Positions 52,887 to 62,789 of a DNA stretch of 64,000 nucleotides are shown here, piece after piece; position 1 is the first letter of the stretch; each line of letters begins with the position of its first letter. The notes below the pieces were generated by a model that saw only the letters and a list, made by a program, of their open reading frames with translations, made no database searches and was not told where the DNA came from. The stretch is taken from positions 107,040 through 171,039 of the forward strand of contig CAMNGC010000003.1 in assembly GCA_946537885.1 (NCBI GenBank). Reading direction: 5' to 3'. The translations under genes and the position numbers were made by a program. The DNA is from an uncultured Clostridia bacterium. Lineage in GTDB: Bacteria; Bacillota; Clostridia; Saccharofermentanales; Saccharofermentanaceae.

Positions 52887-55067
52887 ATGAGACAGAAAAT
52901 AAGTAAACCAATCGACCTACAAAAAGAATCCCTGCTACAGCAACTGCTCATCGTAATGGTGTTCGTTGTGTCGCTTCTTTTTATACGCCAGATTAATTCT
53001 TCTTACAACACCAGAAACAGCACGGATCTTCTTTTCGATAAGTCGACTGATTCCTTTATCATAACCAAAGATAACCTCGAGGATGGTGACCTCTTTATCG
53101 GAGATAACTGGATCCTTGTCCCCAATGTAAATGCCGACTCTATAAATTACGGAGCCTTCAGGTATAGCGATTACAGGACGAGGCCCTACATACGATCAGT
53201 ATCCATATCGCCGGAAGACGGCTGGAACGACACGGGAGATAATTCCTCCTGGGTCAATACCGTCGATCCCGTGGCATACAGACTCTACCCTGAGGGGGGC
53301 GAGACAAAGATCAGTGCAGCCTATCTGGCTCGATTCATCTTGCCTCTTGGGATCGATACCATCAGGCTGAATCTGTCGGATATAAACGGCAAGGCCGAGA
53401 TCTTCTGCAACGGAGTGGATATGGGAAGCGTCGGCATTGACGACCAGGAACCGGGTATCGATATTACCTGCGGCAACCGGGGAATAACATTGACTGCCGA
53501 TAACAACCGCACTATCGAACTGATAATAGCAGTCAAATCGAGTTCTGACATTTACTGCCCCGGCATGACCGTCTCACCGTCCATGAGCACCTCCAATGCG
53601 GATAACAGGATGATCTTCACTTCTCTTCTGTGGATAATAATCGAGATACTTGCAATTCTCCTGTCTTTTATCGCAGGCTTCGTGCTGATCAGAAGTTCCA
53701 GCGGAAGAAGACAATTTCTCAGCTTCCTGGCGATACAGATCATCTTCCTGCTCTTCACCATGATCGATACGGGCTTTCTCTCCGTCGATTCCATTGCGCG
53801 CGTCACGATCAGATTTTATCTGATGGTGGTATTGGGCTTCCTGTCCTATCTCTTTGTCTCATCTCTCTTCCTTAAATCCAACCTGAACAAGATCTCAAAA
53901 TTCTGGAATCTTGACTGGTCTATTCCACTGGCGGTCGGAATCATCCTGCTGGCCTATGGAGCTATCCGCAAGACCGCTTTCGAGAACAGTGCTTTGGTCT
54001 ATTATTCTCTGGTCTACACTTTGCTTATCGCGGCGGTCTGCATATTCAAGGTTTTATTCCTTTATATCAACGAGAACAATGGCGTCGTAGGTCTCTGCGC
54101 CTCTGTTACGGCTTTCTTCTGTTTTATCGGAATGCAGCCCGGTAATATGGCGATCTATAATATCCCCGTCTATTCCCAGTACTTCATAGCAGCGTTGGTC
54201 AGCCTGGAGATAATGCTCGTGGCCCAATATATACGCCGCTACAAATACCTGCAGGAGATGTCAAAACACCTCCGTTATCTCGTCAAGGAAAAGACCGAGC
54301 ATATATCCGAGATCAACCGCGATCTATACAATACAAATAAGAGACTGATGGAAAATGAAGAAGCACGTAAAAATGTCCTCTCGAATGTCTCGCATGATCT
54401 CAGGACACCAATTACGGCCATAAGAGGATATGCCGAGCTGCTTTTGTCATCCGGCACTAATATGAAGCCCGAACAGCGACAGACCTATCTTAATAACATC
54501 CTCAAGAGATCACACCAGATGGAACAGATAGTCTCGGATATCGTTGAGCTGACAAGAATGGAATCCAATGCCAATGAATTCGTTTTCATGGAATTATCCA
54601 TTGCCGAGCTGCTTGATGAGCTGGTAATGATGTACGAAGCAGATCTTCGTGATACGACAAAAAAAGTGGAGCTTGAACTTCCCGATGATGATGCCCTTAT
54701 CGTAAAAGCAGATCCTCGCAAGTTTACTCGCGTCATCGAAAATCTGGTTTCCAACGCCATCAACTACACCTACGATGAAGCCCTGATCAAGATCAAGGCC
54801 TGGAGAAGCAATGCTGAACAGCCTATATCCGAACAGAGGATCCACATAACAATAAGCGACAACGGTATCGGTATCCCCGAAGACGCGTTGCCGCATATCT
54901 TTGACAGATTCTACAGAGCAGGTAACTCCGGCCAGAATATAAAAGGCACGGGACTCGGTCTGTCGATCGTTAAGACGGTCATCGACCATCATGATGCCGA
55001 CATCACCGTAGAGAGTACACTCGGCGTAGGAACGACCTTCCATATCGTCATGAAGGCAACCTACTGA
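52887..55067 (+). CDS. Sensor histidine kinase with multi-TM sensor region
   Basis: NVSHDLRTPITAIRGYAELL, ITISDNGIGIPEDALPHIFDRFYRA, GTGLGLSIVK. Confidence 0.96.
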   Translation: MRQKISKPIDLQKESLLQQLLIVMVFVVSLLFIRQINSSYNTRNSTDLLFDKSTDSFIITKDNLEDGDLFIGDNWILVPNVNADSINYGAFRYSDYRTRPYIRSVSISPEDGWNDTGDNSSWVNTVDPVAYRLYPEGGETKISAAYLARFILPLGIDTIRLNLSDINGKAEIFCNGVDMGSVGIDDQEPGIDITCGNRGITLTADNNRTIELIIAVKSSSDIYCPGMTVSPSMSTSNADNRMIFTSLLWIIIEILAILLSFIAGFVLIRSSSGRRQFLSFLAIQIIFLLFTMIDTGFLSVDSIARVTIRFYLMVVLGFLSYLFVSSLFLKSNLNKISKFWNLDWSIPLAVGIILLAYGAIRKTAFENSALVYYSLVYTLLIAAVCIFKVLFLYINENNGVVGLCASVTAFFCFIGMQPGNMAIYNIPVYSQYFIAALVSLEIMLVAQYIRRYKYLQEMSKHLRYLVKEKTEHISEINRDLYNTNKRLMENEEARKNVLSNVSHDLRTPITAIRGYAELLLSSGTNMKPEQRQTYLNNILKRSHQMEQIVSDIVELTRMESNANEFVFMELSIAELLDELVMMYEADLRDTTKKVELELPDDDALIVKADPRKFTRVIENLVSNAINYTYDEALIKIKAWRSNAEQPISEQRIHITISDNGIGIPEDALPHIFDRFYRAGNSGQNIKGTGLGLSIVKTVIDHHDADITVESTLGVGTTFHIVMKATY

Positions 55068-55111
55068 TATCTCCTTATGGCAATCGACTCTTAATTCTCA
55101 GACTTCAGGCT

Positions 55112-55372
55112 TCAAGCTTCAGCAGCGCCGGCAGCCTTGCCTGCCTCACCGGGATCTGCCTGATCCTCAGCAGGCTTTGTCTCGAAATAACCGTTGATAT
55201 CAGCGACGAGAGTTTCTACATCAATACCATGAACATAGCAAGCCTCTTCGATGGTCTCGCCGGTAGCCAGCACACAGCCGAGGCAGTGAAGTCCTGCCGA
55301 CATCAGCAAAGGAGCAATCCCGGGATCGGCAATAACAACATCTCCGATTATAGTATCCTTGGTAACAACCAT
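55112..55372 (-). CDS. DUF1858 protein
   Basis: MVVTKDTIIGDVVIADPGIAPLLMSAGLHCLGCVLATGETIEEACYVHGIDVETLV. Confidence 0.9.
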   Translation of the reverse strand: MVVTKDTIIGDVVIADPGIAPLLMSAGLHCLGCVLATGETIEEACYVHGIDVETLVADINGYFETKPAEDQADPGEAGKAAGAAEA

Positions 55373-55596
55373 ATTAAAACCTCCGTAAACTGTTTATTCA
55401 GGATTAGAAATAGCTAATCAAAGCTAATTATGCACTTTCCTCAGACAAATTTCCAATATTATGTGGCACTTTATATCAAAAAACCCCAAAAGCCTTGAAA
55501 TAAAAGGTTGTAAATCAACAAAAAGACTTGACATTAAGACTCAATCAATTCATAATTTATCTGTAAATCGCCCATATGGGTTAAGGAGGCAATAAC

Positions 55597-55872
55597 ATGA
55601 ACAAAACAGATCTTATTAATGCAATTGCAGACAATGCTGAAATCACAAAGAAGCAGGCTGAGGCTGCTCTGAAGGCAACTCTCGATTCCATCGGTAGCGC
55701 TCTTGCAAACGACGAGAAGGTGGTTCTTGTTGGTTTCGGTACATTCTCAGTTAAGGAGCGCGCTGCTCATCAGGGCCGCAACCCCAGCACAGGCAAGACA
55801 ATCACAATTCCTGCATCCAAGGCACCTGCTTTCAAGGCTGGTAAGGAGCTCAAGGAAAAGGTTAACGGCTAA
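55597..55872 (+). CDS. hup: HU family DNA-binding protein
   Basis: MNKTDLINAIADNAEITKKQAEAALKATLDSI...GRNPSTGKTITIPASKAPAFKAGKELK. Confidence 0.98.
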   Translation: MNKTDLINAIADNAEITKKQAEAALKATLDSIGSALANDEKVVLVGFGTFSVKERAAHQGRNPSTGKTITIPASKAPAFKAGKELKEKVNG

Positions 55873-55894
55873 TTCCTATAAATCTGTTTTTTAT

Positions 55895-55927
55895 GAGAGC
55901 TGTCTCGATGAGGCGGCTCTTTTTTTG
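55895..55927 (+). terminator. hup intrinsic terminator
   Basis: GAGAGC-tgtCTCgatGAGgc-GGCTCTTTTTTT. Confidence 0.8.
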
Positions 55928-55929
55928 GC

Positions 55930-56176
55930 TCTTCACGGAAAGCTTGGGAGGAAGGTGCTCGATGCCTGACGCTCTATATCATTCCCGCGCAATAAATCCT
56001 AAGCTTCCTCGGTAATGCTTTTGTTGGCATTCCTCATTTTTGGCATTACTCTTGCCGCTTTTTTGTAATGCTATTTTCGAGATTACAAAAAATAGCATTA
56101 CCCGATGCCGCAGGGCCGGCTTTTTCGATCAGCAATCTCCTATACCATGTGAGAGATCACAAGCTTTCCGTGAAGA
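55930..56176. repeat. Small repeat block bounded by inverted TCTTCACGGAAAGCTTG / CAAGCTTTCCGTGAAGA with internal GTAATGC hairpins
   Basis: IR at 55930-55946 and 56160-56176; hairpins GTAATGC...GCATTAC at 56012-56049 and GTAATGCTATTTT...AAAATAGCATTAC at 56065-56101. Confidence 0.8.
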
Positions 56177-56194
56177 AGCTTTTTTGCTCAAGAT

Positions 56195-56246
56195 GCGACA
56201 AGAAAACGACACAGTAACGCTTTTTACTATGTCGTTTCTATGTCGC
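56195..56246. repeat. GCGACA/CGACATAGT two-step hairpin (copy D)
   Basis: GCGACAagaaaaCGACACAGTAA...TTACTATGTCGtttctaTGTCGC. Confidence 0.9.
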
Positions 56247-56272
56247 GTCTCCCGTTTGTAAAAGCCCGGCTT

Positions 56273-56896
56273 CTACTCGTCTACACTCGCAGCTCTCAGA
56301 TCAGACTTGACTTCGTCGCAGATTAGCTTGATGATACGGGTTGTCCTGACACCTGACTTAAACGAACTCTTGGAAACAGCATAGCGTATATCGCGCTCTA
56401 TCGTGTGATATGACATGTTAAAGACCCGGGAGGCATAAGTAAAATACTCTTTGTTATTCGAATGATAGGCCTCACCGTCCAGCATCAGCTTACGGACAAT
56501 ATAGTAAAGCAACATTCCTCCGGTTAAACCCATATCGATTCCAAATCTCTCGAAAACGCCCGCTATACAGCTGTCCAGCACATTTGCATTCTCTCCCTGC
56601 GGCACGATGATGGAACCCAGCTTCTCAGTCGCCGTCTCCTTGTTCTTTCTTGCATCGATCATATAATGGACCCGCCCTGCAGCATCCGTAATCCCGATCA
56701 CGCCTCTTCGCTTAAGTATGCTGTTGATATTCTTAAGCAGCGCATCATCACTGCAGATCACATAGATTCCCGCTTCCTCATGCGGTAACACGCGCGTTTT
56801 CTTATTTTCCTTTGCATATTCAATTTCCATATTCCGCCTCCGATAATAAAAGATCTTTCTGATCCTATTCTGACGGCTCATATGGTTATAAATCAA
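56273..56896 (-). CDS. Protein with Spo0A C-terminal-like DNA-binding domain
   Basis: FERFGIDMGLTGGMLLYYIVRKLMLDGEAYHSNNKEYFTYASRVFNMSYHTIERDIRYAV. Confidence 0.65.
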   Translation of the reverse strand: MIYNHMSRQNRIRKIFYYRRRNMEIEYAKENKKTRVLPHEEAGIYVICSDDALLKNINSILKRRGVIGITDAAGRVHYMIDARKNKETATEKLGSIIVPQGENANVLDSCIAGVFERFGIDMGLTGGMLLYYIVRKLMLDGEAYHSNNKEYFTYASRVFNMSYHTIERDIRYAVSKSSFKSGVRTTRIIKLICDEVKSDLRAASVDE

Positions 56897-56998
56897 TATA
56901 CAAACCTGTTTGGAGCAAAAAACGGAACTCTTTGGGACTGTCTTCAGGCAAGATCTTTTTCGTCAAAAAAAGATCCCGCTTAACTTTTCATATTGTTC

Positions 56999-57451
56999 TC
57001 AGCTTTCCGAGGTAACTGTCGTTTGCATCTCCTCATTAAGCGAGTCTGTTACATTAAGAGTCTCGATCGGTGCAACTTCGATGGCATAATGACCATGACG
57101 GGAATACTTGACCCTGACAGACGTTCCGGGTGACGGCAGATCTCTCAAAGGATTGATGTAATATGTTTTGCCGTCGATAACGATATAATTGTTTAAATAG
57201 CCGATCTTCTCGACAGTACCCGTATAGGAATAATAATTCTGATTAACCACTGCCGACAGATCCAGGAAGCGGGGCGCCGTCAGAAAGAGCATATCGTAGA
57301 TGATGACACCTGCGATCAGCAAGGGCATAAAAAAGGTCAGAGAATGCTTTGTTTTGTGCTTACGATTACGATTAGTGAAGATTATCATAAGGAGCACAAG
57401 GAAAGCCACAACGAGCGTGTGAGCAGCCAAATTGGCTATAAAATACTTCAT
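56999..57451 (-). CDS. Membrane protein, unknown
   Basis: Two N-terminal TM helices plus OB-like soluble tail; 4-nt overlap with next gene. Confidence 0.6.
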   Translation of the reverse strand: MKYFIANLAAHTLVVAFLVLLMIIFTNRNRKHKTKHSLTFFMPLLIAGVIIYDMLFLTAPRFLDLSAVVNQNYYSYTGTVEKIGYLNNYIVIDGKTYYINPLRDLPSPGTSVRVKYSRHGHYAIEVAPIETLNVTDSLNEEMQTTVTSES

Positions 57452-58050
57452 TGGTCATCCTCCTCGCTGACAACACACAGGATCATATCGACTGCATAGT
57501 CGTGTTTCTCAACGGGCAGGGCCGAATAGATCTGGAAATCATAGCAAACGCCAACCGTATATGGAGCCTTTCCGGCTGCCGCTGCAGAATTGAGCCAGCG
57601 GTCATAGAATCCGCCGCCTCTGCCAAGGCGCATGCCGTCCTCGGTATATGCCACCGCGGGTACTAACATGATGTCTATATCGCCGGGATAGATCTTGCGA
57701 CAGGTCTGCTTTGGCTCGGGGATGTCGTAGGAGCCTCTTGTCATCTGTGACTCATAATCGCTGACCTCGTAGAAATCCATACTGTCTCCCTTGACCCTGG
57801 GATAGCAGATCGTGCAGCCGTTGCGGCGGAAGAATTCTGCAACAGCTTCACAGGGCAATTCGCCTTTCACGGCACTGTAGACTGCGACCGTATGCGCCCC
57901 CGAGATCTTTATCTTAAGCTCATCATCGTCAATGGAAGCCAAGTTCTCCGCCAGGATCCTTCCGGCTCTTATTACCTGTTCCTGATCAAGGCTCTCCCTG
58001 CGTCCTCTGACACTTTCCCTGATCTGAGACTTTATAGCGTTAGCATTCAT
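57448..58050 (-). CDS. 5-formyltetrahydrofolate cyclo-ligase
   Basis: IMLVPAVAYTEDGMRLGRGGGFYDRWL. Confidence 0.95.
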   Translation of the reverse strand: MNANAIKSQIRESVRGRRESLDQEQVIRAGRILAENLASIDDDELKIKISGAHTVAVYSAVKGELPCEAVAEFFRRNGCTICYPRVKGDSMDFYEVSDYESQMTRGSYDIPEPKQTCRKIYPGDIDIMLVPAVAYTEDGMRLGRGGGFYDRWLNSAAAAGKAPYTVGVCYDFQIYSALPVEKHDYAVDMILCVVSEEDDQ

Positions 58051-58051
58051 A

Positions 58052-60121
58052 TCAATCCACTCCCTCTTCCGTCATCCTGATAAGCTCTGCCTCATCGATC
58101 ACGGCTATACCGAGCTGTTCTGCCTTCACTGCCTTGCTGCCGGCCGCCTCGCCCTTAAGAAGATATGATGTCTTCTTGGACACGGATCCGACCACACGGC
58201 CGCCGTTTTTTTCGATCAGCGAAGCCACCTCATCGCGTGACATAGTGGGAAGTGTTCCGGTTATGCAGAACGACAGACCCTCGAGGACACCTCCTTCGGC
58301 CGCTTTCTCCGCCTCCGTCGTTAGCCCGTAATCACGAAGCTTCCTGATCAGATCCAGATTACCTTCATCCTCGAAAAATCCTCTTATCCCCACTGCCGAC
58401 TTCTCGCCGATATCACCGACCTTCACCAACTCTTCCGTTGAAGCCGCCGCCAGCTTCTCTATTGAACCGAAATACCTCATCAGTTCTTTGGCCGTGGCCT
58501 TGCCGACGTTCGGTATGCCAAGTCCGGCCAGCAACCTGTCTGCAGGCACCGTTTTTGCTTCTTCTATAGCCGCCAGAAGCTTGTCCGTATTCTTGGCCAG
58601 ACCCAATATCTTCTGCTCGATCAGCTCATCTCTCTTATTTTTCAGCTCGAAAATATCTCCGATACCCTTCAGATACCCCTTATCCACCAATTCTTTTATA
58701 TACTCGAAGCCAAAGCCCTTGATATTCAGCGAATCACGCGAGACAAAATTCAGGATTCTGTTGACGACGGTTCCGGGACACTCCAGATTGATGCACTTGA
58801 AATCTGCCGCGCCCTCTTCTCTTACCAGCTTGTGGCCACACACCGGGCAGCTGTCGGGGATCTTATAGGGCTTCCAGTCCGCCGGACGCTTTTCCTTATT
58901 GACACACTTGATCTTAGGTATGATCTCACCGGACTTATATACCACCAGTGTGTCGCCGATCCCGATCCCCATCTCATCAATAAAATCCTGATTATGAAGC
59001 GTAGCTCTGGACACCATGGTGCCGCATAGACCGATAGGCTCGAAGACCGCTACCGGAGTCACCCTTCCGGTCCTGCCTGTATTGACCTCGACACTTATTA
59101 GCTTTGTTTCTTTCTCTTCAGGCGGATACTTATATGCAATAGACCAGCGGGGGAATTTGATAGTATTGCCGAGTTCTTCGCGGGCTGCGATATTATTGAG
59201 CTTTACGACCGCGCCGTCGATATCGTAAGCCAGCTGTCCTCTTGCCTCACCGATCTTGCAGATAGCATCCCAAACCTCATCGGCCGTCTTGCACTTGTAG
59301 TAAGTCTCTATGACCTTCACACCATTATGTCTCAGGAACTCATAGCCCTCTTCATGTGTCTTAAATTCACGACCGCGGCTCTCCTGAATATTAAAGATAA
59401 ACAGAGAAAGATTCCTCTTCTTGGTGATCCTCGTATCGATCTGTCTCAAAGTGCCGGCAGCGCAATTGCGAGGATTAGCGAAAAGCTTCTCCCCGCTCTC
59501 CTCGGCCTCCTCATTTACCTTCTCGAAAGCGGCCCTGGTCATATAGACCTCGCCTCTTATCTCTATATATTCGATAGGATCCGGCATGGTCTTAACCACG
59601 TCCGATATCACACCTGCATTCATTGTGACATCCTCGCCCGCAGTTATCCCGTCGCCCCTCGTGATCGCCTTAACAAGCTTGCCATTCTCATATCTCAGGG
59701 CCATGGACAGACCATCGATCTTCGTCTCGACCAGGAATTCCGCCTCATCACCGAGTCTGCTCTTAATTCCCGCCACAAAATCATCTACTTCTTCACGAGA
59801 GAATACATCCTGCAGGCTCAGCATAGGAACATTATGCTTTACCAATACACCCTTCTCCGCCTTCCATCCGACTCTCCTGGACGGCGAATCGTCACGAATG
59901 ATCTCGGGATGCTCGGCTTCGATCTTCTTGAGTCTAAGATTTAACTGGTCATATTCATAATCGGAGATCTCGGGCTCATCCTGATTATAGTATCTGTCAC
60001 AGTGATAATTCAGTGTCTTTACCAGCTCATCATACTCTTCCAATAAAGGATCTTTCCTGACCTCATCGGCCTGCTCTGTCTTATCCTCATCCCAAAAGCT
60101 CATCTGACCGTCATCACTCAT
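58052..60121 (-). CDS. ligA: NAD-dependent DNA ligase LigA
   Basis: VETKIDGLSMALRYENGKLVKAITRGDG; Cys4 zinc finger; HhH; BRCT. Confidence 0.97.
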   Translation of the reverse strand: MSDDGQMSFWDEDKTEQADEVRKDPLLEEYDELVKTLNYHCDRYYNQDEPEISDYEYDQLNLRLKKIEAEHPEIIRDDSPSRRVGWKAEKGVLVKHNVPMLSLQDVFSREEVDDFVAGIKSRLGDEAEFLVETKIDGLSMALRYENGKLVKAITRGDGITAGEDVTMNAGVISDVVKTMPDPIEYIEIRGEVYMTRAAFEKVNEEAEESGEKLFANPRNCAAGTLRQIDTRITKKRNLSLFIFNIQESRGREFKTHEEGYEFLRHNGVKVIETYYKCKTADEVWDAICKIGEARGQLAYDIDGAVVKLNNIAAREELGNTIKFPRWSIAYKYPPEEKETKLISVEVNTGRTGRVTPVAVFEPIGLCGTMVSRATLHNQDFIDEMGIGIGDTLVVYKSGEIIPKIKCVNKEKRPADWKPYKIPDSCPVCGHKLVREEGAADFKCINLECPGTVVNRILNFVSRDSLNIKGFGFEYIKELVDKGYLKGIGDIFELKNKRDELIEQKILGLAKNTDKLLAAIEEAKTVPADRLLAGLGIPNVGKATAKELMRYFGSIEKLAAASTEELVKVGDIGEKSAVGIRGFFEDEGNLDLIRKLRDYGLTTEAEKAAEGGVLEGLSFCITGTLPTMSRDEVASLIEKNGGRVVGSVSKKTSYLLKGEAAGSKAVKAEQLGIAVIDEAELIRMTEEGVD

Positions 60122-60125
60122 AAGA

Positions 60126-60761
60126 TCAACCCTTCCTTCCCAAGAATACACAATAGATCTGCGGTATCAGTATCAGTATACCGATAAATATGCCCCAAAC
60201 ATAGCCCGGAAGCGATAACATCCCGTCAAAGGGCGCTGCCAGATCCTGCGGCACATAACGAGCCGCATAGAGGATCTTATCTGCTACTCCGCCAAGCTCG
60301 CTTAGGGGCTTAAAGATCAGCCCGCAAGTAAGATAGGCCGACAGCGAATAGATGCTGCAGTCGCAAGCCCACAACAGCAGGTTCTCGGACTTGGATAAAT
60401 GCATAAGACCTATAACGATGACAGCAATGATCAGGGCAGCAGCTGCCCTCCTGTCCACATAGCTCTTGTCCAGACACCTGAAAAGGAAAACGGCCAGCGA
60501 CACACAAAAAAGCGCCGCAGGAATAAAACGGTATAGTTCCGTCCTGGCAGGAATAATGAGCATCACAACAAGAAGAGCCATGCCAACCACGGTAACAGCC
60601 GTTCCAACACGCCCTGTCGGATCTATCCCGACCAGATCCACGGACTTGCTTACAAAATCATGAAAATAATCCGTATAAATACGTAAGGGCTCTGTAATCA
60701 GAGTCCCCCACAAAAGCAGCAAAGCCACATAGATAATTCCGAATCTCTCTTCGCTTCTCAA
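60126..60761 (-). CDS. Multi-TM membrane protein, unknown
   Basis: Repeated hydrophobic helices. Confidence 0.55.
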   Translation of the reverse strand: MRSEERFGIIYVALLLLWGTLITEPLRIYTDYFHDFVSKSVDLVGIDPTGRVGTAVTVVGMALLVVMLIIPARTELYRFIPAALFCVSLAVFLFRCLDKSYVDRRAAAALIIAVIVIGLMHLSKSENLLLWACDCSIYSLSAYLTCGLIFKPLSELGGVADKILYAARYVPQDLAAPFDGMLSLPGYVWGIFIGILILIPQIYCVFLGRKG

Positions 60762-60763
60762 TC

Positions 60764-61006
60764 TTACTCCTCGATCTCGTAAGGGTCATAATCAGCCAGG
60801 AGCTCCTTGAGCACAGCGACTTCCTCGCTGTTAAGTGACAACCCCTTGCCTACCTTCTCGTGATCAGGACCCCAGTCTCTAATGTCGAGCTTCGGCTTAC
60901 CGTCATTCCATCTGACGATATTAACTTCCCTGTTCCAGCCGGATTTATTTGTGGCCAGAACACCGATATTCTTAATGATCTCTGACTTGATCTCTGTCTT
61001 AGGCAT
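60764..61006 (-). CDS. YdbC/PC4-like protein
   Basis: IIKNIGVLATNKSGWNREVNIVRWNDGKPKLDIRDWGPDHEKVGKGLSLNSEEVAVLKELL. Confidence 0.92.
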   Translation of the reverse strand: MPKTEIKSEIIKNIGVLATNKSGWNREVNIVRWNDGKPKLDIRDWGPDHEKVGKGLSLNSEEVAVLKELLADYDPYEIEE

Positions 61007-61171
61007 ATAAATACCCTCCTGTTTTATTCCGTATCTTTGTCGATTATAACACAGAAATGAGCAACTTGCTTGCAAGGGTTGCGAGTGAAGTGTTATATCG
61101 ACGCGAAGCGGCATACCACTCTCCCGTAAAAAACATTATAATATCTATATCACCCCTATGGAGGACCCGAT

Positions 61172-62194
61172 ATGAGCGCATCCACCCTTATTACTCTCCT
61201 TATCGTAGATATTCTGGCGATCATCATAATCGCGCTGATCATCAGAGGACTTTGGGAGCCACGGCACACCATCATAGACTACGCAGAACTTCATGCCCCT
61301 ATCGGCAAGAGCCGCGATTTTGTTGCAAGACCTATTTTCATGCACTCGGAAGATATTGACGGCATCGACAAATATGATCTGAGAGTGCTCTACTTCAGCG
61401 ATCTTCATGCGGAATACTGCCGCTACGACGTGGGCCTTTTCGAGAAGCTGATCGAAAAGGAGGCAAAAGGTCGCGGACTGGACGCGGTTATTTTCGGTGG
61501 TGATATCGTAAACGATCCGCTTAACGCAGAAGTCGGAACCGAGTACCTGTCAAGAATCGCGGCTGTTTGCCTCACAAACAATATCCCCTTCTACGGAGTA
61601 ACGGGAAATCACGATGTGATGATACCGAAAGACAGGATAGACGCCTGCGGATTTACGGATCTTCGCGATAAATATGTGACACTCAAATCGCGCAAGGGAG
61701 AGGGTGTTATCGCTCTTACAGGCGTATATGACACAGGCAGAGAGAATCGAGTCTGGTATGCCCCCGCTTCTGTTCCGACCGAGCTCGAGGACGGCACGCG
61801 GGTTCTGGCAAATGTTCTTCTTGCTCATAATCCCGATTATATCCTTCACTTGGATCAGCTCTATCATGATGGCGCAATAGTCGATCCGAAGACGGTCGAA
61901 TATGATACTGCAGCAGTCGAAGAAGCAAGAGCAAGAGCTTCCGACAATTACAGGAGCTGCAAGGTCACTCATGTCCTCTCAGGTCACATCCACGGTGGCC
62001 AGATCAGGACGCCGATAGGGATCGAGTTCAGCGTTCTGCGCAAGGATATCCTGCCCAAGAAGCAGAAGGTCATCGCAGGCGTCTACGAAGGCTGCGGTGT
62101 AAGCCTCTTCCTGTCTCGAGGCCTTGGCAATATCCTTCTGCCCTTGAGGATCTTCTCTCGCCCGGAGATCACCATCGTAGAGATATATGCCTGA
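61172..62194 (+). CDS. Metallophosphoesterase
   Basis: LYFSDLHAE, VIFGGDIVND, VTGNHD, LSGHIHGGQI. Confidence 0.94.
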   Translation: MSASTLITLLIVDILAIIIIALIIRGLWEPRHTIIDYAELHAPIGKSRDFVARPIFMHSEDIDGIDKYDLRVLYFSDLHAEYCRYDVGLFEKLIEKEAKGRGLDAVIFGGDIVNDPLNAEVGTEYLSRIAAVCLTNNIPFYGVTGNHDVMIPKDRIDACGFTDLRDKYVTLKSRKGEGVIALTGVYDTGRENRVWYAPASVPTELEDGTRVLANVLLAHNPDYILHLDQLYHDGAIVDPKTVEYDTAAVEEARARASDNYRSCKVTHVLSGHIHGGQIRTPIGIEFSVLRKDILPKKQKVIAGVYEGCGVSLFLSRGLGNILLPLRIFSRPEITIVEIYA

Positions 62195-62648
62195 TTTTCC
62201 GCACAAAAAAACAGCCCGCTTACACGGCCTGCTTCTTATTCCATGATCAATACTTCGGGCAAAAGTATTTGTGAGAGTAACAAAAATAGTAAGAATTACT
62301 CACGCTTAAATATTATCGATTTAAGCCCTTGTAAACAATAAAAAAACTCTTGTTATTACGCCCAAAAAATATAAGGGTTTATTTATCGTTTTATAGTTAA
62401 GTTCTTGCTTTATATGTGGAAAATGTCCAAAAGAAATCCTGTCATATATGCGAATTGATCAAACAGACTGCTATAAAGCACTCTTCAGATACTCAGCAGC
62501 ATATCCGTCTAAAACAAGTATCTCTCTGCCGGATGAATCTTCGTCGATATTCGGTTCATACTTATGGATCTGAAACTCTACACTATTATGTCTGACTTTC
62601 TCCGCATTTTTATGGTTCTTCACGGAAAGCTTGGGGTATAGCGTGAAT

Positions 62649-62745
62649 GCTTTAAGCAAAGGCTTAAGCACGTTGCTTAAGGTTCTGCTTAAAACAGCCG
62701 GCTTTTCACACAAAGCTTCACCATGTTGCTTAAGGATCTGCTTAA
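62649..62745. repeat. Dispersed TTAAGC-rich repeat, reverse orientation
   Basis: Reverse complement closely matches 12261-12377. Confidence 0.85.
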
Positions 62746-62754
62746 ATTGTTCCC

Positions 62755-62789
62755 GGATTACCTCTGGTGTTAACCCAGCTTGGATTAAC
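62755..62789. repeat. 35-bp dispersed repeat (copy 3, reverse complement)
   Basis: GGATTACCTCTGGTGTTAACCCAGCTTGGATTAAC. Confidence 0.9.
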
